From Buddleja alternifolia (taxonomy: Eukaryota > Streptophyta > Magnoliopsida > Lamiales > Scrophulariaceae), in assembly GCA_019426215.1 (NCBI GenBank), contig CM033399.1, forward strand, positions 35,845,022 to 35,909,021: DNA of 64,000 nt, in the 5' to 3' direction. How positions within the stretch are numbered: the first letter of the stretch is position 1; each line of letters opens with the position of its first letter. Below the pieces are notes generated by a model. The model had not been told where the DNA came from. It was given only the letters and a program-made list of their open reading frames with translations, and did not search any database. Positions 11,403-23,019 of the stretch are shown in pieces. Both the position numbers and the translations under genes were made by a program.

Positions 11403-12540
11403 ATGGCATTCTCTAAAGTTCCTAAGTTGACCGAGTCAAACTATGACTCATGGAAGGTCAAAGCTCTTACTTATTTGTGTTCATGTGATGATGAAATGTG
11501 TGATATCATATCAGATGGGCCAATCAAAATATACAAGGTTATTACCAGAGCGCCCGGAGCCACAGAAGAAACACCTGATGGCTATGTAGAAAAGCCTAAG
11601 CAAGAATGGTCAACCGATGAGCGTCGACGAGCAAATCTAGACAATGTTGGTCGCAATGCTTTATACACAACCATTGGTGATAATGATAACTTATTCAACA
11701 AAGTCAAATCATGCAACACAACTAAAGAGATTTGGGATAAGTTAGCTACTATTTGTGGTGGCTCAACACAAATTAAGGAAAACAAATTATCAATTGCTAA
11801 GAAAAGTTCAACAGTTTTAAGATGTCACCCAATGAGACGCTAGAGCAACTAGACAGGAGATTTACAGCTCTTGTGAATTAACATATTTGGGTATGGAATT
11901 ACAAAATTGGGAAATGGTTGTCAAGATTTTCAGAAGTCTCCCGAGCAGATTCCTTATGAAGACAACTGCAATGAGAGAATCAAACAATCTAGATAGTCTA
12001 ACTCCAGAAGATGCCTTTTCAGAACTCAAAGCGTTTGAGTTTGAGTTGAATTCGGCTAGCGATGCTGTAAGCAATCCAATGATTGAGTCTAGAGCGCTGA
12101 TGGCATCAATCAAAGGAAAATCCAGTAACAAGGGAAAGGTTTCAGATATGAGTGAGGAAGAGGAACTAGCGCTTCTAAATAGATTCAGAAAGTTCCTAAG
12201 ATATGAGAAGAAATGAAGTAGTCCTAAACATCACGGGCAAAGTTCATATCAAGCGCTTGCTCCCATTCAACAACAGTGTCAAGCGCCTCACTATCCTGCA
12301 CCTTCATCTCCAGCGCCAATTCAGTATCAAGCGTCTTCTTAGCAAGATCTCTCAGCGCCAGTGGTCTCAAAACCACGATTTGCAAGATTAACAAATGAAC
12401 AAAAGATGAAAACTAATCTTTGTTATAATTGCAGGAAACCAGGGCATTCCCAAGTTAATTGCCCATATCCAAATGTGTCTAAGCCTACGAAGCATGACCA
12501 AGCGGATAGAAACCAATTCAGGAACAATCTTAGGTAACAA
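11403..12540 (+). pseudogene. Copia gag, frame-broken, with CCHC zinc knuckle
   Basis: Gag starts at the ATG at 11403 (FSKVPKLTESNYDSWK), the usual N-terminal signature of this family, and runs to about 11840. The frame shifts and continues in another frame at 11887-12216. A CCHC zinc knuckle (CYNC-x4-H-x4-C) is encoded at 12421-12462 in a further frame. An in-frame stop at the end of the knuckle frame is visible near 12537. Not functional. Confidence 0.8.
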
Positions 12541-13650
12541 GGCTTGCTAGAAAAATCAGAACCACTCTACACACCTGAAGAGGACTTAGAATCATCAGAT
12601 GAAAGCAGTGATGATGAGCTATCAAGAGACTCAGCATTCATTTGTCTCATGGCAAGAGATGATGAAGCGTCTGACGACTCGCTATCTTAGGTAACCACCG
12701 AATTATATCATCCTCTTTCTTATGATGAATTACATGACAAAGTAAAAGAATATTATAAAGATTGTCAAGATGCTGCCAAATTATTTCAAAATCACTTTAA
12801 TATTATTTCAGCACTCAAAAGCGATAACGTAATGTTCAAGGCAGAGTTGCAAATTCAGCAACAATGTATTGAGAAAAATTAATCGCTTGAAAGTGAAATT
12901 ACTCAATTAAAATGTGATATTGATATAATAGTTAGGAAAGAAGCTGAAGTGATCGCTAAACTTGTCAAATCAGAGATAACTAAACTTGCCAAATCAGAGC
13001 AGCTTATCTCATCATTATCAAAAGCATCAAGAATGCTAGATAATGTGATTGAAGTAACCAGACTATTTGGTGATAAGACCGGTTTAGGTTGTAATAAATT
13101 TAGTCATAAAACCAAAGCGTCTGAGGTTATGGCAACCAACAAAGGAAAAGGTGTAGCCTTTGTTGAGAAAAGTTCAAACAGTCAAACGCTGAATAAACCT
13201 AAAAATATTACGAGGACAAATGAGAAAGTCAATACTGACTCAGGCAAAGGAAAGACCAAAGTGAATGATTCACAGAAGAAATTCTATCCAAATGCTCAAA
13301 AGGCTAAGGAGAAACCTTCTACAAGTAAATCAAATGCTAAGCGTCCCACACCAAAAGTGCATCTTAAGCCTGTACCAAGGAAATACCAACGTCAATATCC
13401 ACAAAGATCTAGATCATATTATCAATACTATGATAACTATGATTATGACTACGATTATTACTATAATCAAGGATATTACTATACACCTAAAAAGCACACA
13501 CAACACAAACCGAAACCCAAGAAGGCTAATCTTCCTATAATAAAGACAAGGCAAATATGGGTTTCGAAAATTCTAATTCAAACCAATGTTACTAACAAGA
13601 GAGGACCCAAAACAAATTGGGTACCTAAGAAGAATTACAACTGGCTTTTG
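12541..13650 (+). pseudogene. Copia gag-pol linker, Lys/Tyr-rich
   Basis: Between the zinc knuckle and the protease the same element encodes an acidic stretch and then a 238-aa open frame (12949-13665). That frame is coiled-coil-like at its start, lysine-rich in the middle, and ends in a Tyr/Asp run of about 15 residues (near 13420-13475) followed by basic residues. This is the usual variable C-terminal extension of gag in long Copia elements. At least one stop (12690) interrupts it upstream. Confidence 0.6.
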
Positions 13651-13654
13651 AATG

Positions 13655-14923
13655 CAGGTACCTAGAGCTAACACCGACACTTCAATCTGGTACATAGATA
13701 GCGGATCGTCGAGACACGTGACTGGGTCAAGGGATCTCTTGATCAACTATCATGCAACCAATGGTCCTCAAGTCATATTCGGTGATAATTCAAAAGGTAA
13801 AACTAAAGGTATAGGTATCATGCATGGGGGGAACATCATGATTAGTGATGTATATTACGTTGAGGGTCTTAAGGATAATCTCTTAAGCATAAGTCAATTT
13901 TGCGATAAAGGTTTTGAAGTAAGATTTTCAACTGACTATTGCTATATTAATGACGCTAAGACTGGATCTACTAAATTGAAAGGAAAAAGAACAAACAATG
14001 TATATTTGGTAGATTGGGGTTCAACAGTAGATAACAATCCTATATGCTTTGTAGCTAAAAATCAAAATGAATTGGGTTGGTTATGTCATAGAAAAATGAA
14101 TCACTTCAGCTTTAAGGCAATCTCTCAATTAATATCGCTAAATCTAGTAGAGGGATTACCTAAAGGTTCCTTTAACAAAGATCGCTTATGTGATGCATGT
14201 CAAATGGGTAAACAAGTCAAATCATCTTTCAAGAAGAAACCACATCTATCTACATCTCGAATACTTGAACTATTGCATTTAGATTTGTTTGGTCCTATTC
14301 AAATCATGAGCGTTAGTGGTAAAAAGTATTCACTAGTGATAGTTGATGATTTCTCACGCTATACATGGGTAGAATTTCTAGCATCTAAAGATGAAACTAG
14401 TGTCAAGCTCACGTCGCTAATTCGTCAATTACAAAATTCAAAAGATCTAAAGGTGACAAGAATTAGAAGCGATACAGGAACTGAATTTACTAACAATATT
14501 GTTGAAAAGCTTTGTAAAGATTTTGGAATACTTCATGAGTATTCAGCGCCTAGAACACCACAACAAATGGAGTTGCCAAGCGACGGAACAGAATGCTTAA
14601 AGAAGCCGCTAGGACTATGTTAGCTGAGTCTAAGCTGCCTCAAAGGTTTTGGGCCGAAGCTATCAATACCGCTTGCTACACTCAGAACCGGTGTATGATC
14701 AATAAGCAACATGAAAAGACTCCATATGAGTCATGGAAGGGATGTAAGCCAAATGTTTCATGTATTTGGTTCAAAATGTTTCATTCATAACAATGGATCC
14801 CAAAATCTGAAGACATTTGATCCTAAAGCTGATGAAGGAATCTTTCTGGGCTATGCCAAAAATGGAAAGAGTTTTCGCATCTTAAATATTCCCTCATATA
14901 TTTCATATGCTACTGGATGCTAG
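13655..14923 (+). pseudogene. Copia pol fragment: protease and integrase
   Basis: The frame from about 13652 encodes the aspartic protease site WYIDSGSSRHVTG (13689 onward). It continues with the GAG-pre-integrase zinc region (H and C residues at LCHRKMNH and LCDACQMGK) and the integrase core: D in LHLDLFGP, D in RSDTGTEF. A frameshift at about 14570-14600 destroys the region of the third catalytic acid. The C-terminal part resumes in the frames at 14593-14790 and 14711-14923 (EGIFLGYAKNGKSFRILN). Reverse transcriptase does not follow. Confidence 0.85.
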
Positions 14924-15662
14924 GGAAGGGTCTTCTATTTCAATAAAATATTCCCTCATATATTTCATAATATATAGGGAAAAATTTAGTCCCACACTTT
15001 TCCTCGACAGATATAATTCCACATAATCGAAAAATATGCACAATTGGTATTCGTGGTAGGTTTTTGACAGAAGTGAACACGTGCAAGTTACAGGATGTTA
15101 AGTTGGGTCTGGCGACTTTCTCAAACTGGTTGGGAGCCTACATGAAATTTACTATATATAAGAATAAAAATAACTCCAAAAAATCATAAATTAATTCAAA
15201 AAAAAATCAGAAAAAAGTACAAAATTTAAAAATTACAAAATATTTCAGAGGATTCTGAAAAATTAAAAACAAAAATTTAGAAAATTATAAAACAACTTAG
15301 AAAATTAAGAAAAAGCATTATGTAAATTTTTTTGAAAATCATAAAGCATTTCACAAAATATAGGTTATCAAGAAAAAAAACCAGAAATAATTAGAAATAA
15401 CTCTAAAACCAGAAATTATTTCATGAAATTCAGATTTAAAAAAAAATATTAATTCCAAAAATAAAAAATAGTCACGACCTTGACGGCGACCTCCTCCTCC
15501 CCTGAGCGACGCGACCTCCTCCCCTGCCTCTAAAGTTGGCTCCCAAGTGTGAAGCATTTTGTCCAGCAAGTTCAAAATGTGACTCCCACATTTGTGGCAC
15601 TTTGCCGCATATTGCACTTAACTCCCAAAATTTTGACTGCGAACGACGACTATGATACTGTT

Positions 15663-16150
15663 TGTCACGCCCCGGGCCCTCGAGCCCATAGGACATGAGG
15701 CATGCTTTCAAACTCACTGGGCATAATTTCAAATTGGTCACTTAAGCACATCCCAAAATAAATGTTCAATGTTACACTAGAGTTACTAACAACAATTTGT
15801 ACTAGTTGGTAAAGGCACACTCTAGATGAGAATTTTTTGAACAAAATTTGATTAAATTTCAAGTAAAAAATATGAGAGAAGAGAATAAAAGTAGAAGAAA
15901 AAAGAACGGAAAATAAAATTAACATAATTAAAGAAAAAATAGAGAGTGAGAAACCATGGATAATAATACACTACACTTCTTTACATGAACCATGTTTTTT
16001 ATCGTTTGTCACCCAATCAGAACAAATGAGGTGGCACTATAACAGCTCACGATGCATGAACACTCATGAATTCACATAATAATTATCCATATGTTAACCA
16101 AAAATTATTATTAGTCCAAAAAATAATTTTTGTAAGCATCTTTTCAATTA
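15663..16150 (-). repeat. LTR-like segment of a minus-strand retroelement
   Basis: 'gatactgtt' followed by 'TGTCACGCCCCGGGCCC' looks, on the minus strand, like an LTR ending in ...GTGACA followed by a primer-binding site of the ...GTATCAGAGT kind. The homologous copy at about 35279 has 'ctctgatactgtttgtcatgcccc', and a related fragment lies at about 44594. The outer LTR boundary is not clear. No gag or pol belongs to it, so the element is non-autonomous or decayed. Confidence 0.45.
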
Positions 16151-16154
16151 TATA

Positions 16155-16637
16155 TCTATATATAATAAAATACAACCTCTAAGCTCATCTAAATAAGTGC
16201 ACATGTGGATGACCTAATTGAAGTCAATTTTGTTGCATAAGCAATTTAATTTAAATTTATTTTATTTGATTTGGATAAATATGGTTAACAATCTTTACCT
16301 AAAACATTCAAAAATTGAAATTCAAAATAAAGTAGTTATGTACAATATAATTCAAAATAATGTAGTTACCAATATAATTTAAATTCAAATAAAAATACTA
16401 ACTTTTCTATATTTATTTTTCTTATTAATAGTATTTGTCAATAATTTTCTTTTTTTATAATCGTTTTATTCAGTATACCAATCATATATTATTATTTCTT
16501 AAACTAAAATATATGATATAATACCCATATAAATAAATTTTCAATGATAGTTGTCAAACTTAAATTGAACATTTAAATTTGTATATTATAAATATATAAA
16601 TTATATAATGATATTCGAGCGCGTACACACTCACATC

Positions 16638-16680
<43 letters not shown>

Positions 16681-16734
16681 ACTATGTGTATTTATGTAAT
16701 TAGTATCTCATGCCTTCGCACCGGATTCGACTAG
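16155..16734 (+). mobile_element. Non-autonomous Helitron (about 580 bp)
   Basis: Begins TCTATATATAATAAAATAC and ends ...GGATTCGACTAG, the TC...CTAG ends expected of Helitrons. It sits between a host A and a host T. The homologous copy 2 at about 35745-35775 reads straight through (caattatata then taatatagaaac) and so shows the empty site with no target duplication, as Helitron insertion predicts. A (TA)n run occupies 16647-16677. No Rep/helicase gene. The hairpin before the 3' end is weak. Confidence 0.7.
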
Positions 16735-17480
16735 TAGTATAGATACAATTTAATTTCCCACCTTTCATCCCATGTGGGACGCATCCCACACCATTATATC
16801 TAGTATAGATACATGTCAATTCAAGGGCGGGCAGCCAACTGGGTAAGTGGGTGGATGGGGGCTTAGAGGTATAATTAGTCAAGTACGATCGAGTTTCAAA
16901 AAAACAACAGTTGCTTAGTTACTTTTTCATAATTGTGCAGCTTGGATTGATACTTTGACAGTCAAATTAATGGATATGTTCATGTTGTACATATAACTGT
17001 TAATAGTAATAACTTTTTAAATAATTTATGTTGCTATTGAGTATTGAGTTTGTCGCTTGGATTTGCAATGTGTGGTTTGAGTTAGAAGAAAGAATGATCT
17101 AATTAAGGGATAATTGAAAAGAAAACTCCCTATCTTATGGTTATTTACAACCACCTCCCTCGAGTTTCGCTAATTACATCCACCTCATTAAAACGAGGGA
17201 GGTCCAATGTTAACTAACACAAAATGGTAAAATGTCCTTTTTGCCCTTAAATAAAATACAAATATAAAAACCACTAAAAAAGCAAAAAATTTAAATTTGT
17301 AAAAGACACTTATACCCCTTGGACAAAAATCTGTAATTTGTTCTATTGTTCATCATCTGGGGAAGACATAAACAGTATAAATTATTTTTTTTCTTATATA
17401 TTACATATATATATATTAGTATATTATTATATCGTATACTTGCATATTTTTTGTAAATATATATATATATGTTATCAAAA

Positions 17481-17775
17481 TTCAAAACTACATCGTGGGG
17501 GGGCTTCGACACGGATGGGGAGAGGGTATATGGGCGGCAGATGTCTGAATTTAACCATTTAACAGAGCTTAATGATGCACCAAATATTTGCGGTTGTTTG
17601 GTTGGGCGGTGGATGTTTGGTTTAAACCATTTAACAGAGCTTAATCAATCCTAGTAATGTTTAAGCTCGGTTTAATGATGCAGAAAATTTTTGTTGTTTA
17701 AGCTCTGTTCGTTGGTGGGGGGATTTGGGGTTGCAGGTTTGGTTCATCGTCTTCACAGTGCTGTGATGAACAGAA
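17481..17775. repeat. Repeat with 'ttaatgatgcac' motifs and a terminal hairpin (copy 1)
   Basis: Homologous to 48965-49222. Both copies carry 'tttaaaccatttaacagagcttaat' type words repeated two to three times, a G-run, 'gggttgcaggtttg', and finish with the imperfect hairpin GTTCATCgtcttCACAGTGCTGTGATGAAC at 17743-17772. It follows the composite-repeat family in both places, so it probably belongs to the same larger element. Confidence 0.6.
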
Positions 17776-17829
17776 TTTTTTTTTTAAATTCTTTTATATA
17801 CATATAATTAATATTCATATGATTTTGAG

Positions 17830-17861
<32 letters not shown>

Positions 17862-18840
17862 TATATTGATGCGGGGAAATAATTTAAGTATGTGAATGTG
17901 TCACTTGATAGCCATGTGGGGAACGAATCCGACCCAACACACGATAAATTAGGCACTAGATTGAATTATGTTTAGACGGCACTCGCTATAGACAAACTGC
18001 CTACGTACCCACTTTGATGAGATCAAGTCTTTTCGTAGTTTAATGGTGGGGTAGCTCTTTAAAGATGTTAGCTGATTTCTCTCTACTAAATTTTTTTGTG
18101 GGGAGAGCTGATCCCCCCTTTTTTATCACCCACATGGGGTATTTATAGAGTCAGGTGTGGGCCCTGGTTGAGGATGGGCCATCTAGAATTAAGCCCAACT
18201 CTCCAACTTAACTTGTATCTGTATTAATTTTATGGTATTCTCTATAGGCTCAAACGCAATTAGATGAGGGTTAAATTACTAAAATACCCTTGTTATTTTT
18301 GGGATACATCATAAAAACCCCCCACTCTCGAGTGTATCTTCCAGTGAGTGGGGCATTAGGGAGTAAGAAATTATATGACTGATAGCGTTGAAAATTGGAC
18401 TTGAGTAAGTGGTGATCCATGTCCAAGTATTCGGAAGATCTTGACTAAAAAAAGATGTTCATTAACTTCCGTAGCTAAATTAAAAAAGAAATAGCTTTCC
18501 ACGAAGGTTATTCTCTGGAGGGAACTCTGGCTTATTAGGCCTCGATCCGGGCATTCATCGCTCTAGCAGGGACTTAGAATTTTGAGGACTCCATATTTGG
18601 GGTAAGTGTTCACTAATTATTTGACAAATTGTCGTCACTTATTCGAAAATATCTCCAAGTTTTCGACAATTACAAGCTGAGTATTTGGCGTGTTTCTCAT
18701 TATTCGTAAGACAAACCCATTTACAAGTATCGATTGCTAACTGGCATTCTCATCATAACGAACTAGCGACGGAGAGTCATATAGGTTCTTTCTTACTATT
18801 TAAAGACCGAATCAGCGACGGAATAAAAACACATAATTTT
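17776..18840. other. Unclassified intergenic DNA
   Basis: Contains a (TA)n run at 17830-17865. The G/C-richer stretch at 18000-18400 ('ccccacatggggtatttatagagtc', 'gggccctggttgagg') reads like an LTR or leader of a retroelement, but no second copy or primer site is seen in the window. No gene recognised. Confidence 0.35.
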
Positions 18841-19760
18841 ATCCCAAATTAGAGACGGAATATTCCATCTCTATTCTATAAATTAAATTTATAAATTCAA
18901 GAGAATATATGAGAATGAGAGAAAGTGTAAGCAATGGAATGCTTGGTACCTTTTTCCATTCAGCTGGAGGGCGCTTTATATAGCCTCCAAAATCAGAAAA
19001 AATTAAATAGGGACATTGAATCACCTTCAATCCTGACTTGAAACAGCAGGACAGTTTCTGCTGCCAACGTTCGAACGTTGCACCCTCAACGTTCGAACGT
19101 TGGCTTGTAACAGAAAAACCCAACGGTCAGGACCAACGTTCGAACGTTAGGGGTGCAACGTTCGAACGTTGGATCTTCTAGAAGGTCCATTCAGATTTGA
19201 ATAAAAAGTGGCCAACAATTTTATTCAGGCCCCATTTTGGTTGATGGATCAAGAGGTTTCTTTTGTGGAATTAATTTTCTCCAAAAAATTAATATATTGC
19301 AAGCCCAAGCTCAATGCTCAAAGCCCAATACAATTCAAGCCCTATCCAAGTCCACAGCCCAAGGCCCACGACCCGGACCCGGGCCCGAGCCCGGTACGAT
19401 CCGGGACAGCAGAGGCGGCGCGCGCGCGTGTGTGCGGTGGATCGGACCATGGCTATGTCCTTCCCCCTCACAAAGCCCACAAAAATCTTATGACCCAAAG
19501 GGCCAACCCTTAGTTTCAAGGCAATGGTTTATAAATCATTCCAAACTTTGATCTATATCCTATGTGGGATAACCCACTTCAAACACCCCACTTTAGCACT
19601 TAATTTCTCATTCGTTTTTAATCCGATTTGAGAAATTCAAAATGCTAAACCTATCTACTCGGAACGTAGATTAATATTATCCAATAATATTTCGTATCCC
19701 GGATACTTACGGTATTCAAATTTCGTTATGTAATAACACACTTTTCATAACTAATATCCA
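18841..19760. repeat. Probable LTR-like sequence with palindromic 14-mers
   Basis: Moderately GC-rich segment including four copies of the palindrome AACGTTCGAACGTT (listed separately), a possible TATA ('ctttatatagcc', 18970) and a GC-rich block at 19370-19440. It runs into 'caacaatcccccacacgaatg', a phrase commonly seen near plant LTR elements. No coding frame is credible. Class uncertain. Confidence 0.4.
19066..19170. repeat. Four copies of the palindrome AACGTTCGAACGTT
   Basis: Perfect 14-bp palindromes occupy 19066-19079, 19088-19101, 19135-19148 and 19157-19170. They form two close pairs with flanks that are themselves mirrored ('gcaccctc' against 'aggggtgc'), so the 105-bp block can fold into a large hairpin. 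The copies are identical, which is striking in decayed surroundings. Confidence 0.9.
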
Positions 19761-20330
19761 ACAATCCCCCACACGAATGAAATTAATGCAATGCATGATC
19801 TCAAGAGTTCAGACGAAAATTTATCCCATCAGAAGAGGTAGCTTTTGGCTTTGAACCTTTCTTAGTGAGATATCATCGGATTTACTAGGCTCCCCAACGA
19901 ACATGATGTCTTGAATTGGTCAGCCGTTCGTGTAAAACCAGACAATGATATTCACATGATAAATTTTCAATTGCTTCAGTTCTCACTATTAGGTCCATTT
20001 TGGCAGTGACACCCCTTCTTGGATTCATAAGTGTTTACATTTTACTCAATGTTGAGGCGGCCTACACCTCACACTTACATAGGTGATCTCATATCTAAGA
20101 GTATCCTACCATACTTCACTTCATTTTCATGACAGTATAGGAATCATTGAAAGTTCCAAACTTAGCCGTTGGTACATTTGTAGGATGCACTTCTTTATCC
20201 TAGGCAATGGGTTTGGAGTTAAAACTCCTAAGTGCCTTAGATATTACAATTGTTATAAAAATATTTTAAAATATTTTAAAAATAGAAAAAGACATAATTT
20301 CATAATTAAAAATGTCTAACACATTAGACT
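19761..20330. repeat. Retroelement-derived repeat, unclassified
   Basis: The text from 'atgcatgatctcaagagttc' to 'ggagttaaaactcctaagtgcc' has the look of a plant LTR-retrotransposon leader or LTR (inferred from general familiarity, not shown by a second copy here). No open reading frame of note. Confidence 0.3.
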
Positions 20331-21262
20331 TATTTAAAATGATATATTTTTATTTATTTTTAAATCTAATTATATATTCGATAAAATTACAATAATTTAA
20401 ATACGTAAGTAAACAGTATATTAAATAAATTGATTTGTGAGTTTATTATTCTTAATCACGTTACTAATTAATTACTTAATTTTCTTTTATTACAGGCTTA
20501 GTTTGATGAAATGCTTTACTATATATAGCAAGATTAAGGTTATATTACTATTAATTAAGATCTTACCTTAGTAACAACTAGAGATTAATATCAATGATTG
20601 ATTGATGTAAGGTTCTCAGTGAACCCAAAGTCATTAGGCTTAATTCATGTTAGGTGGATTAGCTGATGCCAATCTCTTCTAGTTGTTAACCCTTCTCCTT
20701 AAATCGATCGAAAGACTAGTCTTTAGATGAATTTTAGAAGTTAGGAATCGATTATAAATATTATTATTATTATTAAGGAAATAGTAAAAGATTCATATGG
20801 TATATTGAGTATTTTAGTGTATTGTCCAACTAGGATTAATTTTGAGCTTCAATGATCAAATCGAGAAGATGATGGGTAATTACAATGAGATCAGATTTGT
20901 CCTAATACTGATTTTCTCTCGTTTAATTGTTCATTTTGCGTGTGTTTAGTAATCATAGAATTGCACTCCCATTCCTTTTTTTATATCCTTGATACAAACG
21001 TCTAATAACTTACATTTGATCAATACTTCTTTGACCTTTGCTTATTAAACCGCCATTTTAGTATTTTGCATGGTTAATTTTGTAATTTTATTTTCTTTTG
21101 GATGTTCCTTGTGTTTTCTTTAAAATTATTGTTTTTGTAGTTGTTGATTTTTTTTAGTTCAATTATATATATATTTCTTTGAGAACCATGGTGATTTTGA
21201 CTATTTTTTTGAAAAAGTTCCCATGGTAAAGTTTCGTATATTTTCGATATTTCATTGCATTA

Positions 21263-21308
<46 letters not shown>

Positions 21309-21745
21309 TATATCAAAAGACTAAAATCTACTCTAGGTGCTCTACCGTAAAGCAGTGGAGCTCCGTATGAGCATGCCTTTAAAGCTTCAACACTACACAT
21401 ATTTATAGTGTAAGGTGAGCTAATTACCTTGACAAACCAATGTGGGACAAGACTTTATTACTTATATGTAAATATACAACAAATACACCATAGTATATAT
21501 CAGTCTCGAATCGGATGGTGGTGAGGCGGACCAGTGGCGGCACATTTGACTTGATCGACGGTGGAGGAGAAGAGCATGGTGGGAAAACTTGTAGATCTGT
21601 GGAAGAGATTTTTGGGATTTTCCTTAAGATGGCAAAGATGTTAACAATCATTCAAGTGTAGGATGGAGAGAATTTATTCCCACAAAAATCACATGTAAAA
21701 CAAGGAAAATAAAGTGCAGAATTACCCTGTCACGCGAAATCACAT
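20331..21745. other. Unclassified AT-rich DNA with (TA)n
   Basis: No gene recognised. A (TA)n run of about 35 bp lies at 21268-21305. The segment around 20600-20720 ('ttctcagtgaacccaaagtc', 'gttaacccttctcctt') is of retroelement texture but unpaired in the window. Short frames near 21424-21651 show no family resemblance. Confidence 0.35.
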
Positions 21746-21749
21746 AATA

Positions 21750-22250
21750 ATTAGGACAATTACATTTTTTTGTCCATGAAGTTGTTCACTAAAACACATT
21801 TGATCCCTCATAATCCAACCTCGATAAATTCATTTTCTCAGCTTGTCAATTTCATACATATTTAGTCCCTACCGGGAACTTTTCGTCTCAATTAATGGAA
21901 TCCTTCCAAAAAAATCAAAATTAGGGTTTTGTTTGGTTTTTAATTTGGAAATCTACAATTTTTGAAGTCAAATGTGTCTAGGTGGACACATAACTTGCCA
22001 ACCTGGAAAAAAAGAAAGACAAGTGGTCAAATCCCAATCCGCCATGTGGAGATTGGATAAAGACATAAAAATAAAATGAAAAGGTTAATAAAATTTAATA
22101 GAATAAAATAAATTTAATAAAAAAATAAATATAAAATAAAAATAAAAATATAATATAATAAACATTAATTAAAATATTAATATAAAATTTCAAAAAAAAA
22201 ATCAAAAATAAAAAAATAACATCACCAGAAAGGCTAAATCGTGACTTTTC
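21750..22250. mobile_element. MULE-like element fragment (left half)
   Basis: Starts 'aggacaattacattttt...gtccatgaagttg' and proceeds through 'tttgatccctca', 'tcaattaatggaatcc' and 'ccatgtggagattggata', then AT-rich filler. This is the same order, on the opposite strand, as the right half of the MULE at 61634-62646. The far end is lost in AT-rich DNA. Confidence 0.5.
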
Positions 22251-23019
22251 TCCCATATTTCAAAAATATAATATAAAAATTTCAAATTTTTTTTTTAAAA
22301 AAACTCCTCGTTGTGACTTCTCCTATATTATATGGTGTCCAATCCCAAAGTAAAGCCTCCTCCCTCCCCTCCCCTCTCTCAAAACCCCAACTTTTTTTCT
22401 TCTCTTCTTCTCCATCGACGATGGTTTGGTGAATATTGCCTCCACTACTACTGATGTCACCATCATCGTTGGCGGGCTGCGTTGGAGCACCCTCCTTCAA
22501 GCTATGAATTTCAACTTCAAATTTGATGAGATGGAGATGGATCTAACGAGACAGATATGAATCTGACGAGATGAAGACAGACAATACATTAGGTTTTATA
22601 TAGTTTTTTAGATATTTCGTTTAATATTTTATTTTCTCTCTTTTATATAAGAGTACAGTCTTTTGAACAAGAATTTTCTTGTGGTTGCTTGTTAGTTCTT
22701 AAAATTTATCATCTTGAAGAAACTTGATATTAGATAATTTAATTGTTATTACTATATCGTTAGAAATAATCTAAGTTGTATTGTTCTTGACTCGATAAAC
22801 TTTTTATCAAATGAAATATATTTATAGATATTCCCTTAAAAAAAATCCTAAAGTAAGATTTTATTTGTTAAAATAAGTTTTCTTTCCCATAGATATATTT
22901 CCTTGGATACACTATAGCTAAATTTTTTTTGCTAATTTAACTTCTACGTTGAACAGTTTTAGGTACGAGGTTTCATAAACCGAGAAAGAATTAAAATAAT
23001 CAAATAATTTAACTTCTAC
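22251..23019. other. Unclassified DNA left of the CACTA element
   Basis: Nothing recognised. The pyrimidine-rich stretch at 22350-22420 and a possible 72-aa minus frame at 22282-22500 are low complexity and have no family resemblance. Confidence 0.35.

Larger units (their letters stand above)
9844..14930 (+). mobile_element. Ty1/Copia LTR retrotransposon, 3'-truncated
   Basis: The left end TGTTAGGAAATTTC at 9844 opens a 5' LTR of about 1.45 kb that closes with ...ACCAACA at 11292. Next comes a diverged primer-binding site (TGATATCAGTGC near 11296; the plant initiator-Met site is usually TGGTATCAGAGC). Gag (from 11403), a zinc knuckle, aspartic protease and integrase follow in Copia order. 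The element stops at about 14923, inside the integrase C-terminal region. Reverse transcriptase, RNase H, polypurine tract and 3' LTR are missing. The long LTR and integrase text resemble the SIRE/Sirevirus side of Copia (inference). Confidence 0.85.
14966..17480. repeat. Dispersed composite repeat, copy 1 (pairs with 34606-36380)
   Basis: From 'ttcataatatatagg' on, this 2.5-kb segment aligns block by block with 34606-36380. Shared blocks include 'ttgacagaagtgaacacgtg', 'gcacttaactcccaaaattt', the TGTCACGCCCC region, 'ggcgggcag', 'cagttgcttagttac' and 'aacgagggaggtccaatg'. Its last part, from about 16880, is also the unit of the tandem array at 44.8-48.5 kb. Copy 1 carries a Helitron that copy 2 lacks. 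No coding region is credible. Confidence 0.8.

Noticed and set aside
22282..22500. 72-aa minus frame with Gly/Glu-rich sequence
   Set aside because: Arises from a pyrimidine-rich tract; no homologous copy and no gene signals.
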